64,000 nucleotides of DNA from Gilvimarinus sp. 2_MG-2023 (GTDB lineage: Bacteria; Pseudomonadota; Gammaproteobacteria; Pseudomonadales; Cellvibrionaceae). The stretch is from NCBI RefSeq assembly GCF_030547685.1, contig NZ_JAUOQM010000020.1:36399-100398 (forward strand), given 5' to 3'. Shown in pieces: positions 32,587-42,194 of this stretch (position 1 is the first letter of the stretch; the number at the start of each line of letters is the position of its first letter). The notes under the pieces are model-generated. The model was not told where the DNA came from, searched no databases, and worked only from the letters and a program-made list of their open reading frames with translations. The translations under genes and the position numbers were made by a program.

Positions 32587-32695
32587 TTTACTAACCTCTA
32601 TAGTGTACGGGGCTCTTACCCGCTATGGCCGCCCATTTCAGAGCGTTACACAAAGCCGAATAAATTGTTTTATTCGACCATACATTTACAAGTTT

Positions 32696-33031
<336 letters not shown>

Positions 33032-33087
33032 TTAAAGAACAATCCATTTCGGCAAGACCACCGGGGCCCGTGCAAAATGGAGGCGCA

Positions 33088-33116
33088 ATATTAATGACCA
33101 GTTGACTATGTGTCAA
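33088..33116 (-). promoter_or_regulatory. Sigma-70 promoter of the S10 operon
   Basis: On the minus strand TTGACA (33111-33116) is followed after exactly 17 bases by TAATAT (33088-33093). The -35 is perfect and the -10 matches 4 of 6 bases. The predicted leader to rpsJ is about 75 bases, shorter than the E. coli L4-responsive leader. Confidence 0.85.
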
Positions 33117-33811
33117 CCAATATCTGGAAAAAAGTGATAATTTTTTAACCAGTAGCGCAGTAGCTTGTTATAAGCTGCCAGCCACCCTTCGCAGGGCCGG
33201 CCATTCTACAGCCCAGCCTCTTAAAAGCAAGCGATTTTCCGGATGGTACGCAATATTGCGCCCCCCCCCCTTTTTTGCCACACCTTACCCAGAGCACATC
33301 CATAACAAAAGGCCACACCTCAATGATCACTTAACCCGCTAGCAACCCCACACCCACCTCTAGGCGTTTACCTATATATAGAAGCACGAACAGTTGCCAC
33401 CTCATAAACATGACGCACACCAACGCGAGCTGCTGCAAACGCGACCACCAACCAAACCTCAGCGACGCCTCCTATCCTCACCAATCCCTCCAAAAAAACA
33501 ACCAACACAACCAAACACAAACTCCAACCTCTTTATGGTATCGGCGAGTCGCACTATGGCAGCCCCTCGGTGAAATACCTCATAAACACAGCGCCACCTA
33601 TTTCAACCACAACACCAATTTTTATTGGCTCGCCGCCACCCCCTTATCGCTATTTACATACACCCCTTCTTTATTACCACTCTTAGCTGAGTGACGAGGC
33701 ACCGGCCGCTTTCTGTGCTACCGTCATACCGCAAGCACCTGAACTGGTAAGTCCATCACCATATTTGGCCTTACCAAAATAACAGTATTGGCTTGAGCAA
33801 CTCCCCCTCTA
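33117..33811. other. Long non-coding gap between the S10 promoter and the GntR gene
   Basis: No credible gene. A plus frame of 94 codons at 33410-33694 has odd composition (His, Asn, Thr, Pro) and no ribosome site. The segment contains a C10-T6 tract at 33261-33276 next to GCAATATTGC, and a stretch (33330-33690) that is strongly C- and A-biased on the plus strand. It may be decayed former coding sequence. Confidence 0.5.
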
Positions 33812-33856
33812 TTGGTAAGATCCCGAGGACAATCACCGTTTCCGGCCTACTTGCTT

Positions 33857-34630
33857 ATGATCCCAACGCTAAAACCCGAGCACTTTTCCGGCGGGCGCCT
33901 CTATCAACGTGTCGCCCAACAGCTTGCCGCGACTATTGCCCAGGGCGAGTACACGGCCGGCACACGACTACCGGCGGAACGAAAACTAGCCGAACGCTTT
34001 GAGGTCAGTCGACCCACGATTCGCGAAGCCATTATTGCCCTTGAGCTGGCAGGGTTAGTTGAAGTTCGGGGCGGCTCTGGAGTTTATGTGCGCCACAGCG
34101 ACCCACTGGAACTGGGCGGCACTCCGCCCCAGTTAAGTCCCTTTGACATTCTCGAAGCCAGAATTGTGTTTGAAGGTGAAGCCGCGGCACTGGCGGCTAA
34201 AAACATCACCGAACAGGAGCTGGCCGAGGTACGCCAAGCGCTCCACACCATTGTCGACAACCATCAAGAGGCGACTTTTTCAGAAACTGCCGATGCGGAT
34301 TTTCACCGGGTCATCGCACGAGCCACCAAAAATGCGGCTATTGTATCGGTGTGCCGACATCTTTGGTCGTTGCGCGATAGCGCACCGGTATCAACCTCGG
34401 TAGCGCAGCGAGTTTACCAAGCCGGCGGAGAAGCTCGCATTGATGAACACAAAGCCATTCTTATAGCACTAGAACAACGCAACCCTGAGGCTGCCCGCGC
34501 CGCGATGCGCGAACACCTGCGCCGCGTTATTCGGCAATTGCTGGACGCCATCGAAGCCGATGCCGTGGCGGAGGCCCGGCGTGCTATTGCGCTTAATCGC
34601 GAGCGCTTTAACCTTGCCAACGAACATTAA
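33857..34630 (+). CDS. GntR-family regulator, FadR/FCD subgroup (UxuR/ExuR-like)
   Basis: About 257 residues from ATG 33857 (a TTG at 33812 gives a longer form). The N-terminal winged helix has LPAERKLAERFEVSRPTIREAI and LVEVRGGSGVYV. The FCD effector domain has the metal-binding positions DADFHRVIARAT and DEHKAILIALEQRNPEAARAAM. UxuR and ExuR, which sense uronates, are the closest family I can suggest. Nearby uxaC and kdgK and the decayed dehydrogenase directly downstream fit a role in uronate metabolism. Confidence 0.8.
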   Translation: MIPTLKPEHFSGGRLYQRVAQQLAATIAQGEYTAGTRLPAERKLAERFEVSRPTIREAIIALELAGLVEVRGGSGVYVRHSDPLELGGTPPQLSPFDILEARIVFEGEAAALAAKNITEQELAEVRQALHTIVDNHQEATFSETADADFHRVIARATKNAAIVSVCRHLWSLRDSAPVSTSVAQRVYQAGGEARIDEHKAILIALEQRNPEAARAAMREHLRRVIRQLLDAIEADAVAEARRAIALNRERFNLANEH

Positions 34631-34654
34631 TGGAGCCTGACAGCGTCCAGAGGT

Positions 34655-35434
34655 TTGATTATACCTACCGACTTATTTTCACTACAGGGTAAGATCGCCC
34701 TCGTAACCGGAGCAACCCACGGACTGGGAGGAGCCATGGCGATGGGACTGGGGCGAGCAGGCGCCACAGTGGTCGTAAACGGTCATTCATCCAGCGAGAA
34801 GTAGAGGCCGCCGTCGAGCAATACCGCGCGGCAGGAATAACCGCCCATGGTTACCGCTTGGATGTCACCGATGAAACGCAGGTGAATAATGCGGTGGGCG
34901 CCATTGAACGCGAGATCGGGCCGAATGATATTCTAGTCAACAACACCGCTATTAGAAATGGCGCTCGATGACTGGGAATGTGTGATTAAAACCGACCTGG
35001 CCGGAGTCTTCACCATGACCAAACCCGTTGCCGCCAATATGGTGCAACGCGGCGGCGGTAAGATTATTAACATTTGCTCGATGATGAGCGAGCTTGGCCG
35101 CAGCTCTGTTGGTGCTTACGTCGCCGCCAAGGGCGGGCTCAAAATGTTAACTCGCACCATGGCCACTGAATGGGCCAAACACAATGTACAAGTCAACGGC
35201 ATTGGCCCCGGTTATTTTGCCACAGCCCAAACCGAGGCCATTCGGGTCGACGGCCACCCAATGCACGAATTCATCCTCAATCGCACCCCGGCAGGCCGCT
35301 GGGGCGACCCGGATGACTTACAGGGTGCTGCAGTATTTTTGGCCTCGAAAGCATCAAATTTTGTCACCGGGCAAATCGTCTACCTCGACGGCGGCCTTCT
35401 AGCCACTATCGGCCGACCGGCAATCGAAACATAG
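34655..35434 (+). pseudogene. Short-chain dehydrogenase (gluconate 5-dehydrogenase/KduD-like), two frameshifts
   Basis: The first frame (from TTG 34655) gives LQGKIALVTGATHGLGGAM, the NAD(P)-binding TGxxxGxG, then stops at TAG 34802-34804. A second frame carries EVEAAVEQYRAAGIT, RLDVTDETQV and ILVNNTAI, and stops near 34970. The third frame (from 34958) has MALDDWECVIKTDLAG, the active-site YVAAK with the upstream serine (ICSMMSE), and FVTGQIVYLDGG. All SDR motifs exist but in three frames, with a likely small deletion at the second break. Enzyme lost unless these are sequencing errors. Confidence 0.8.
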
Positions 35435-35483
35435 AAGACAGAATATCCTTAAGCCGTAATGACCGTGGCTCTAGATCACTAAC

Positions 35484-36335
35484 CTAAAGCAACGGCAGCA
35501 ATCGGCTGGGATTTTCCAGCGCAATGACGGAGCAGTTGGCAAGTGTTTCTTGACTGATGGCATCGCGCCCAGTTTCGCCGATGCTGCCATCGGCATGCAT
35601 GGCCTCTAAACCAATACGCAGGCGCTCAATCAGCTCGGGGTGGCGGTTCGACACCACCGGGAAGCTCGACAGCGGGTAGTAAATAAAAAGGTCAGGCACG
35701 ACCACCAAGTCACGGGCCAACTTAGGGTGGGCAGCCAATATATCTGGCGTTTCATCCACACTCAGCGGTAGGTAATCGATCTTACCTTGAGCCAGCATTA
35801 TCAGCAGATCACTTAGCTCAGGGGCTCCGATAATGGGCAGGTTATTGGCCTCGTAGACCCAAGTGTCAAACCAAGAACTGCCCTGACCTGCAGTGTAATG
35901 TGACAGGTGGGCTGCGCTCTTCACTTTACGGAACTCCGCCAAACGCTGCTTACTTACTATCAAGTTGCGATACCCTAATTTACCCCCGGCAATGGGCACC
36001 GGAATTAAGGTGATCTCCCCAGGAGGGAAGTCCATTAAAGAAGTGGGGGCAATTTGCATACGCTCGCCCTGGGCGAGCAATTGGCGCCAATGTTTTGAGA
36101 TCGACGTTTCGCTGGAAACAATCAACTTAAAAGGGCCATAATCATCCGCGGTGCGCTGCAAGGCCTGACGAATAATATTTGCTTCGTGATCGGCGCGACC
36201 AGGAGCATTGGCACCGACCCAGAGTACATACTCCTGCACCTGAGCATCATCGGTCGCCATACCGGCACTCGCCAACAGACTTAACATTGCCAGCCCAGCG
36301 ATCGCCACACGTATTAACTTGATTGGATTTATCAT
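35484..36335 (-). CDS. Periplasmic solute-binding-like protein
   Basis: From ATG 36335, preceded by AGGGAT, the product is 283 residues with a signal peptide (core LIRVAIAGLAMLSLLASAG). The rest looks like a type 2 periplasmic binding fold (SBP_bac_3-like): GKLGYRNLIVSKQRLAEFR, a YTAGQGSSWFDT hinge segment, LLIMLAQGKIDYLPLS, and VVPDLFIYYPLSSF. No transporter genes are nearby. It lies 215 bases downstream of a hybrid sensor kinase gene on the same strand, so a sensory role is plausible. Ligand unknown. Confidence 0.65.
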   Translation of the reverse strand: MINPIKLIRVAIAGLAMLSLLASAGMATDDAQVQEYVLWVGANAPGRADHEANIIRQALQRTADDYGPFKLIVSSETSISKHWRQLLAQGERMQIAPTSLMDFPPGEITLIPVPIAGGKLGYRNLIVSKQRLAEFRKVKSAAHLSHYTAGQGSSWFDTWVYEANNLPIIGAPELSDLLIMLAQGKIDYLPLSVDETPDILAAHPKLARDLVVVPDLFIYYPLSSFPVVSNRHPELIERLRIGLEAMHADGSIGETGRDAISQETLANCSVIALENPSRLLPLL

Positions 36336-36550
36336 CGCTATCCCTGCCCCAATACAGACTTTGGCAGAGGCCGCTCCTATCATTCTCGACGCCGCCAAAA
36401 GCAGCCTATTGCGTAATATTAAAAGCAATTGGATCAAAAATCATAATTTTATGCAAAAATAGGTGAGATTGACCCAAGAGGCTGTCATTAAACGCCACTG
36501 CATGCCCCAGGTGGCCGAGATTTAAGAGCCACCATACCCCGAACTGCTCA

Positions 36551-39500
36551 TTAACTGGATTGGGCTAAATAAGTACGCAAGTCGATCAACAGCCGTTGCT
36601 GAATATGGTTGAGTCTTTCGGCCAGTGACGCTAAGGTTTCTTGGGGCAAGCACTCTGCGCCCTGCTCTAACTGACGCGCTACTGCCACTAATGGCTCTGC
36701 ACTTAAATTAGCAGCCACGCCTTTTATAGTATGCGCCTCGCGGCCAATAGAGGCTCGGTCAAGCTCAGTTACTGCAGTCATTAAACGCTCGACATTCTCA
36801 TTCGATGACGCTACATACATCGAGATGATTTTGGTGAGTATTGCCTCGCTGTTCGACAACCTGGCCAAAGCCTCCGATTTATCCCACAAGTTTTGCACAG
36901 GCTCGCCAGCCACCAACTCATCCTGTACCGACCCTGCTGGCAGACCGCTATCATTTACAGGTTGCCATTTAACACGTTCAAGATACTGGTCCAGCTGATA
37001 AATAAGTGCCTCAACATTAATAGGCTTACTCAAGTATTCATTCATACCGGCATCTAAACAGCGCTGACGCTCTCCATCCATCGCGCCGGCAGTTAGCGCG
37101 ACAATTGGAATAGAGGCGACCGTCTCGCCACAATCTCCATCGCGAATAGCGCGCGTCGCATCATAGCCGTTCATAATGGGCATCTGGCAATCCATAAATA
37201 CAAGCGCAACTGCCCGATCTGCACCACTTTGTTTGAGAATTTTCAGTGCATCCTGACCATCTTTAGCGATCGCCACCAGCAGCCCCATCCCTTCCAATAA
37301 ACCGCGCATAACTTCTTGGTTAATGGTGTGATCATCCACAACCAGAACAGTTTCAGGCTGGTAACGAATATCGGGGGTCTTTTCCCCCACCAAGGTTTTG
37401 CCCGAGGTGGAAAACAAACTGTGATGATTACGCCAATGCTGTAATACAGCGCACATATACTCATCAAACAAGGGGCGCGCCAAGCGCTCGGTATAAGCAG
37501 ATAAAAGCGGATCATCCAATGGTTCGGTATTGCCGCACAACAGAAGTAACGGACGGTGATCAGGAGAAAGAGATTGGAAGAAATCCGAAAGCTTCTCTGC
37601 TGTTTCATCCAATGTGACACGATCCAACAACAGGGCCATATCAGAACAGTCTTGCGATGCCTTTTGGCTGAGTGACTCGGTAAACGTTGCCAGTGGTAAT
37701 ACCTCAGCACCGTTAGTTTGCAGCATTACTTTGACCGCCGCCGCCTCTACAGGATCTGACAACCCCAACAGCGCTTTCACCCCTCTAACTTCTTTCAAGG
37801 CCGAAACCTCTGCCTTCCCGACATCAAGCACCACTTGGAACCGGAAAACGCTGCCTTTATTAGGTTCACTGTCTAGCTCTATCGCCCCTCCTAGCAATTG
37901 ACAAAGCCGCCAGCAAATAGACAAACCTAACCCCGTGCCCCCATAATTGCGCGCCCGGGAGGTATCCCCCTGCTCAAATGGATTAAATAGTTTATCTTGC
38001 ACCTCTGGCGAAATGCCCATGCCGGTATCCTGCACGCTGCAGCGGACAAACACCCGCCCCCCTTGCTGCTCACTTGAAACCTCAACCCGAACGTAACCTT
38101 GCTGGGTAAATTTAACGGCATTGCTAATCAAATTATTTAAAATTTGTCGCAATCGGTTGGGGTCTGAATTAACCTGACGCTCGGTGAGATTGGACGTATC
38201 GCAAATCAAAATAAGCGATTTTTCATCACACGCCACAGAGAAGGTAGATAATACCGACTGCAACATGCGGCCCAAGTCAAAATCAATTTTTTCCAACTCT
38301 AACTTATTAGCTTCTATTTTGGAAAAGTCCAAAATGTCGTTCACCAATGTAGTGAGCGACTTGACACTATCTTCGGCCATAGTTAAGTATCGAGTCTGGG
38401 CTTGCGACAAACCATCGCGGCGCAGCAGGTTTAGCATGCCGTAAACACCATTAATAGGCGTGCGAATTTCATGGCTCATATTAGCCAAGAAAATTCCTTT
38501 TGATTCGTTTGAGTGTTTGGCCTGCGCTAGCGCCTCTTCCAATTGATCGGTACGTTGGGCAACCTTTTGCTCGAGCGAGTCATTGCTTTTTTGCAGTAAA
38601 TGACGAGTCTGTATTTGCTCGCTTACATCTCGCGCCACCAAACATAGGGCCACCACGCGACCATTAAGATCGCGCACACCATCCACAGACAGTGCGCCAT
38701 AAAAAATGTCTGCTGTTCCCTTTTTCAGCCTAACCTCATCAAGACTCTCAGCGTGCCCTACTCGAGCCAAAGCCAGCGCCTCGGCACAAAGCTCTTGATC
38801 CGCTTCTGCCACAAAATTTTCAATAAAATTTTGATCTAGTAATTTTTGAGCATCACATAAAAATAAACGCCCGACAGCCGAGTTGCACTCCTGTATTCGC
38901 CCCTCTGTACTCAACAAAAAAATGCTGTCTAATGTGCTGTTCACAATGGCTTTATAATGCACCTGCAAACCGGCGATTTGACGCTGACTCGATAGCGAAC
39001 GTTGATAATAAAAAACAATCGCTATACCAACCATCAATAATATACTGGACGCCCCTACCAGTCGCAAAAACTTAAGCAGTGCGGCCTCTCTGACCGTCGC
39101 ATCAGAGACAGGGTAGACTTGGTAAACGTATTGTGAATCACGGGTTTGATCCCACAAAATTCGCTGCGCAAGATACCAAACTGTATTGCCATTACCATCA
39201 TAAGCTCGCGCAAATTCTCGCCACGTCAATTCCGGTAGATTTTGCTGAAAGTCCTCCTGCCAGCTGGCCACGGCATTGCGCTCAAAGGCGAAAGCTTTAT
39301 TAGGATTAGGGTGAAGCAGGTAATGCCCCTCATGATTCATCAGATAACTATCAGCACCATCGGCGACGGAGTCAATTAAGTCAAAAACATACTGAGCATC
39401 ATAATTAATGATGATTGCACCGAATGCGTTGCCTTGCGTATCGTAAATTGTTTTAACGGTGCGAAATGTCGGAACCTCGGGGTATTGAATTTTGCCAAAC

Positions 39501-40036
39501 TCTCGATTCAACTCCAGCGGCGTCACCCCCACCTCTTCAGAGGACAATGACGAAGCCAGTCTCATATAAGACCGGTCACCTTTTGCCTGCAAGCCTGCTT
39601 TAGCAACTATCACGACTCCGCCCATCCGGTGCTCAGCCCTTACCAGCTCTCTGCCATTGTCGGCAAAACCAATGTACCGCACCTGGGAGACACTGGGTTT
39701 GGCGTGCAAAAAAGCTTCGAAGATTGTGTTAAGCCGGCTTACCCAGGTGTCATACCGAGTACCATCATGAGGGTCAACCCCACCGGCCCCAGCGGCGCGC
39801 ATCATGCCCTGAACTGGCGGCAATGCCGACACAAAATTCACTTCCGAACGTGCATCACTTAATGCTTTTTCAATAACCGCTACTTTTTCATTGACGTCAG
39901 TCTGTCCCTGAGCGAGAAAATGTTTGAGTGTTGACTGGTAAGAGTACTGATAGAGTGCCCCCACAATACCCACGTATACAAGAAAAACAGCAATAACACT
40001 GTAGATAAAGGTTCGATTGTGAGCTGTGGGCTGCAT
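36551..40036 (-). CDS. Hybrid sensor histidine kinase (Cache-PAS-HisKA-HATPase-REC-HPt)
   Basis: A 1161-residue inner-membrane kinase. Membrane segments at about 9-30 and 325-345 flank a dCache-like sensor. A PAS domain follows (about 360-475), a coiled coil, and HisKA with SHEIRTP (H522). The ATPase domain has N box LNNLISNAVKF and GTGLGLS. A degenerate receiver-like stretch lies at about 745-870, then a true receiver with VLVVDD and FMDCQMP (D949), and an HPt domain with AHTIKG (H1102). All phosphorelay residues are present. Its start is 3 bases after the stop of the GGDEF regulator gene, so the two are co-transcribed. Confidence 0.92.
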   Translation of the reverse strand: MQPTAHNRTFIYSVIAVFLVYVGIVGALYQYSYQSTLKHFLAQGQTDVNEKVAVIEKALSDARSEVNFVSALPPVQGMMRAAGAGGVDPHDGTRYDTWVSRLNTIFEAFLHAKPSVSQVRYIGFADNGRELVRAEHRMGGVVIVAKAGLQAKGDRSYMRLASSLSSEEVGVTPLELNREFGKIQYPEVPTFRTVKTIYDTQGNAFGAIIINYDAQYVFDLIDSVADGADSYLMNHEGHYLLHPNPNKAFAFERNAVASWQEDFQQNLPELTWREFARAYDGNGNTVWYLAQRILWDQTRDSQYVYQVYPVSDATVREAALLKFLRLVGASSILLMVGIAIVFYYQRSLSSQRQIAGLQVHYKAIVNSTLDSIFLLSTEGRIQECNSAVGRLFLCDAQKLLDQNFIENFVAEADQELCAEALALARVGHAESLDEVRLKKGTADIFYGALSVDGVRDLNGRVVALCLVARDVSEQIQTRHLLQKSNDSLEQKVAQRTDQLEEALAQAKHSNESKGIFLANMSHEIRTPINGVYGMLNLLRRDGLSQAQTRYLTMAEDSVKSLTTLVNDILDFSKIEANKLELEKIDFDLGRMLQSVLSTFSVACDEKSLILICDTSNLTERQVNSDPNRLRQILNNLISNAVKFTQQGYVRVEVSSEQQGGRVFVRCSVQDTGMGISPEVQDKLFNPFEQGDTSRARNYGGTGLGLSICWRLCQLLGGAIELDSEPNKGSVFRFQVVLDVGKAEVSALKEVRGVKALLGLSDPVEAAAVKVMLQTNGAEVLPLATFTESLSQKASQDCSDMALLLDRVTLDETAEKLSDFFQSLSPDHRPLLLLCGNTEPLDDPLLSAYTERLARPLFDEYMCAVLQHWRNHHSLFSTSGKTLVGEKTPDIRYQPETVLVVDDHTINQEVMRGLLEGMGLLVAIAKDGQDALKILKQSGADRAVALVFMDCQMPIMNGYDATRAIRDGDCGETVASIPIVALTAGAMDGERQRCLDAGMNEYLSKPINVEALIYQLDQYLERVKWQPVNDSGLPAGSVQDELVAGEPVQNLWDKSEALARLSNSEAILTKIISMYVASSNENVERLMTAVTELDRASIGREAHTIKGVAANLSAEPLVAVARQLEQGAECLPQETLASLAERLNHIQQRLLIDLRTYLAQSS

Positions 40037-40039
40037 CCA

Positions 40040-41011
40040 TTAATCCTTGGGGAGACTGGGTGTAGGCGTCGATGTCGTGATTTTATCAAAGTGGCACACT
40101 TTATTACGCCCCTGCTCTTTAGCGCAATAGAGATGTTGATCCGCGACCTGCAATAGTTGCTGGTAAGTGGCTTGACTGGGCATTGTGCTGGTCGTTATAC
40201 CGATACTCACCGTCACCCTCTGCCATGGCGACTTTGGATGCACTATCGGCTCGCGCTCAATACAATCTTGCACTCGGCGCGCCACTTCACTGGCGCCGGT
40301 CAGGTCGGAGTCGGGTAGTATTATCGCAAACTCTTCCCCTCCATACCGGCAAGCTATATCCAGAGGCCGCTGGATGGCCTCATCGAGCGAATGGGCAATG
40401 CTTTTAAGGCAATCATCTCCCGCCAAATGCCCCATACTATCGTTAAAGCGTTTAAAGTAATCCACATCGATCATTAAAACACTGATGTCACTCATATTGC
40501 GCTGAGCTTGTTCCCAGTGGCGCTGCATCTGCTCATCAAAATAGCGTCGGTTATACAAGCCTGTGAGACCGTCAATATAGGCGAGTTTTTGTAAGTATTG
40601 CGACTGAAACCTTAAGGTTAAGTGTACCCGTAATCGATTGAGTAAGGTATCGGGATTAACCGGTTTAAGAATAAAATCAACACCGCCCGCATCCCAACAC
40701 ATCTGCTCATTGGTATGACTCTCCAGGCTGGTTAGAAATAATACAGGAATTGACTGGGTGAGAGGATTGCGCTTTAGAGTCCGACAGACGTCAATGCCTG
40801 TCATATCGCCTAGCACAACGTCCAGCAAGATGGCATCAGGGGCAAACCGTTGCGCCTGATCAAGCGCGTCCTCACCACTACTTGCAATCGACAGAGCATA
40901 TGTGTCTTGCACAATAGACTTTACTACCTCAACATTGATAGCCTCGTCGTCTACCACCAAGACCTTTGCCCCCTGCCCTCCCCACTCTTTATTGTGGATC
41001 ACTGCGACCAC
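40040..41011 (-). CDS. Response regulator with GGDEF domain (diguanylate cyclase)
   Basis: A 323-residue REC-GGDEF protein of the PleD/WspR kind. The receiver has VLVVDDEA and LLDVVLGDM with phospho-acceptor D64. The cyclase active site is YGGEEF, an active variant, and RPLD five residues before it is a c-di-GMP inhibitory I-site. It would make c-di-GMP when phosphorylated by the hybrid kinase encoded immediately downstream. The first gene of a three-gene signalling unit. Confidence 0.93.
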   Translation of the reverse strand: MVAVIHNKEWGGQGAKVLVVDDEAINVEVVKSIVQDTYALSIASSGEDALDQAQRFAPDAILLDVVLGDMTGIDVCRTLKRNPLTQSIPVLFLTSLESHTNEQMCWDAGGVDFILKPVNPDTLLNRLRVHLTLRFQSQYLQKLAYIDGLTGLYNRRYFDEQMQRHWEQAQRNMSDISVLMIDVDYFKRFNDSMGHLAGDDCLKSIAHSLDEAIQRPLDIACRYGGEEFAIILPDSDLTGASEVARRVQDCIEREPIVHPKSPWQRVTVSIGITTSTMPSQATYQQLLQVADQHLYCAKEQGRNKVCHFDKITTSTPTPSLPKD

Positions 41012-41284
41012 CTCTCGGTGCTTTTAGAACATATTAACCATAACTGCGCTCCTTTCAGTTAATGCCTGTATTCAATATAGTTTGTTTTGTTCCAGGCCTC
41101 CAAATTTCAGCCTTTAATTCTCGCACGCGAAGAAACGTAGAATACTGCTGACTTCAGCTTTCGCCAATTACGTCGGTCACGGCGATATAAAGTAACGATG
41201 GGTTGTCAGTCAGAACCGGCGACATGGTGTTTAAAGTGTATTGATGGGAGCGGGAATCGCAGCGAAAAATCAATCACACAATGA

Positions 41285-41304
41285 CGCCCTCACAAAGTGA
41301 GGGC
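41285..41304 (-). terminator. Hairpin downstream of the TonB-family gene
   Basis: GCCCTCAC (41286-41293) and GTGAGGGC (41297-41304) form a perfect 8-bp stem with a 3-base loop just after the stop at 41312. No T run follows closely on the minus strand. The rest of 41012-41311 shows nothing recognisable. Confidence 0.45.
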
Positions 41305-41311
41305 TCAGGCA

Positions 41312-41935
41312 TTAATCGCCCAACTCAAATACGAAACGGTTTTGCACATTGTGCACTTCGATGGTAATCCCATTATTTTCACGGGGTTTGTATTTAAATT
41401 TTTCTGCAGCGGCAATTGCCGAACGATTAAAAATGGTGGTGGGAGAGCCATCTGCACGAACAGCACTCACGACCTGAACGTCTCGTGTTGCACCGCTTCG
41501 GGTCACGATATATGAAACGACCACCTCACCCTCGATCCCGCGACTGGCCGCTGCTCGGGGATAATTTGGAGCCACCTTGATCCGGGGGAGTAAATCGTCA
41601 CCTTGACCGATCTCAATAGGGCCGATGGTACCGACACTGTCAGGTGGGCTGACTGTGTAAGGAGAAAAAACATCGCTCACTACTGGAGCACTGGTTTCAA
41701 AGTCAGTGGGCGGAGCAACGACGGGCTCTTTGGGGCGCACCAGTTCAGGGTATTTGGGCTCGATGGTTTTCACCTCGGGCATAATCACATTGACGATTTT
41801 AGCGGCTTCCGGTTGAGGTTCAAAGACAAGCTCTGTTTTAATTAAGCTGGCCATCATTAACAACAGCGCCATGGTTGCCAACATACCCAAGGGTACGGCT
41901 GTTAAACGAGCGGCTCTTAGTTGTGCTGTACTCAT
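41312..41935 (-). CDS. TonB-family protein
   Basis: A 207-residue envelope protein with one N-terminal membrane anchor (about 13-32), a short proline-rich stretch (EPKYPELVRPKEPVV), and a C-terminal TonB domain: YPRAAASRGIEGEVVVSY, a central VVSAV, and AAAEKFKYKPRENNG. It would couple inner-membrane energy to outer-membrane receptors. No exbB/exbD or receptor gene is adjacent, so its receptor partner is unknown. Confidence 0.85.
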   Translation of the reverse strand: MSTAQLRAARLTAVPLGMLATMALLLMMASLIKTELVFEPQPEAAKIVNVIMPEVKTIEPKYPELVRPKEPVVAPPTDFETSAPVVSDVFSPYTVSPPDSVGTIGPIEIGQGDDLLPRIKVAPNYPRAAASRGIEGEVVVSYIVTRSGATRDVQVVSAVRADGSPTTIFNRSAIAAAEKFKYKPRENNGITIEVHNVQNRFVFELGD

Positions 41936-42194
41936 AATGCTACCCTCTGCAACAAATGTAGGAGAAAGTGACGTTAGTCACCCCTGCTGTAAACATAGAA
42001 GGCGCAAGTCATGGCAGCCAAGACTTATAGTGAATATGAATGCTCGTTACTGGTTATACTTATTCTTAAAAAGTACTGGTTAAAGCTTCCATTTTTTACT
42101 ATGGAATTTTCTCAAATACTCATGGCGGTGTTACCGTCGCCAGTTCACATAACTAGGTTTGAGCGAATCAAGGCTTTACGATTCATTAATTCTG

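Noticed and set aside
33410..33694. 94-codon plus frame in the S10 upstream gap
   Set aside because: Composition (His, Asn, Thr, Pro) follows the C/A base bias and there is no ribosome site.
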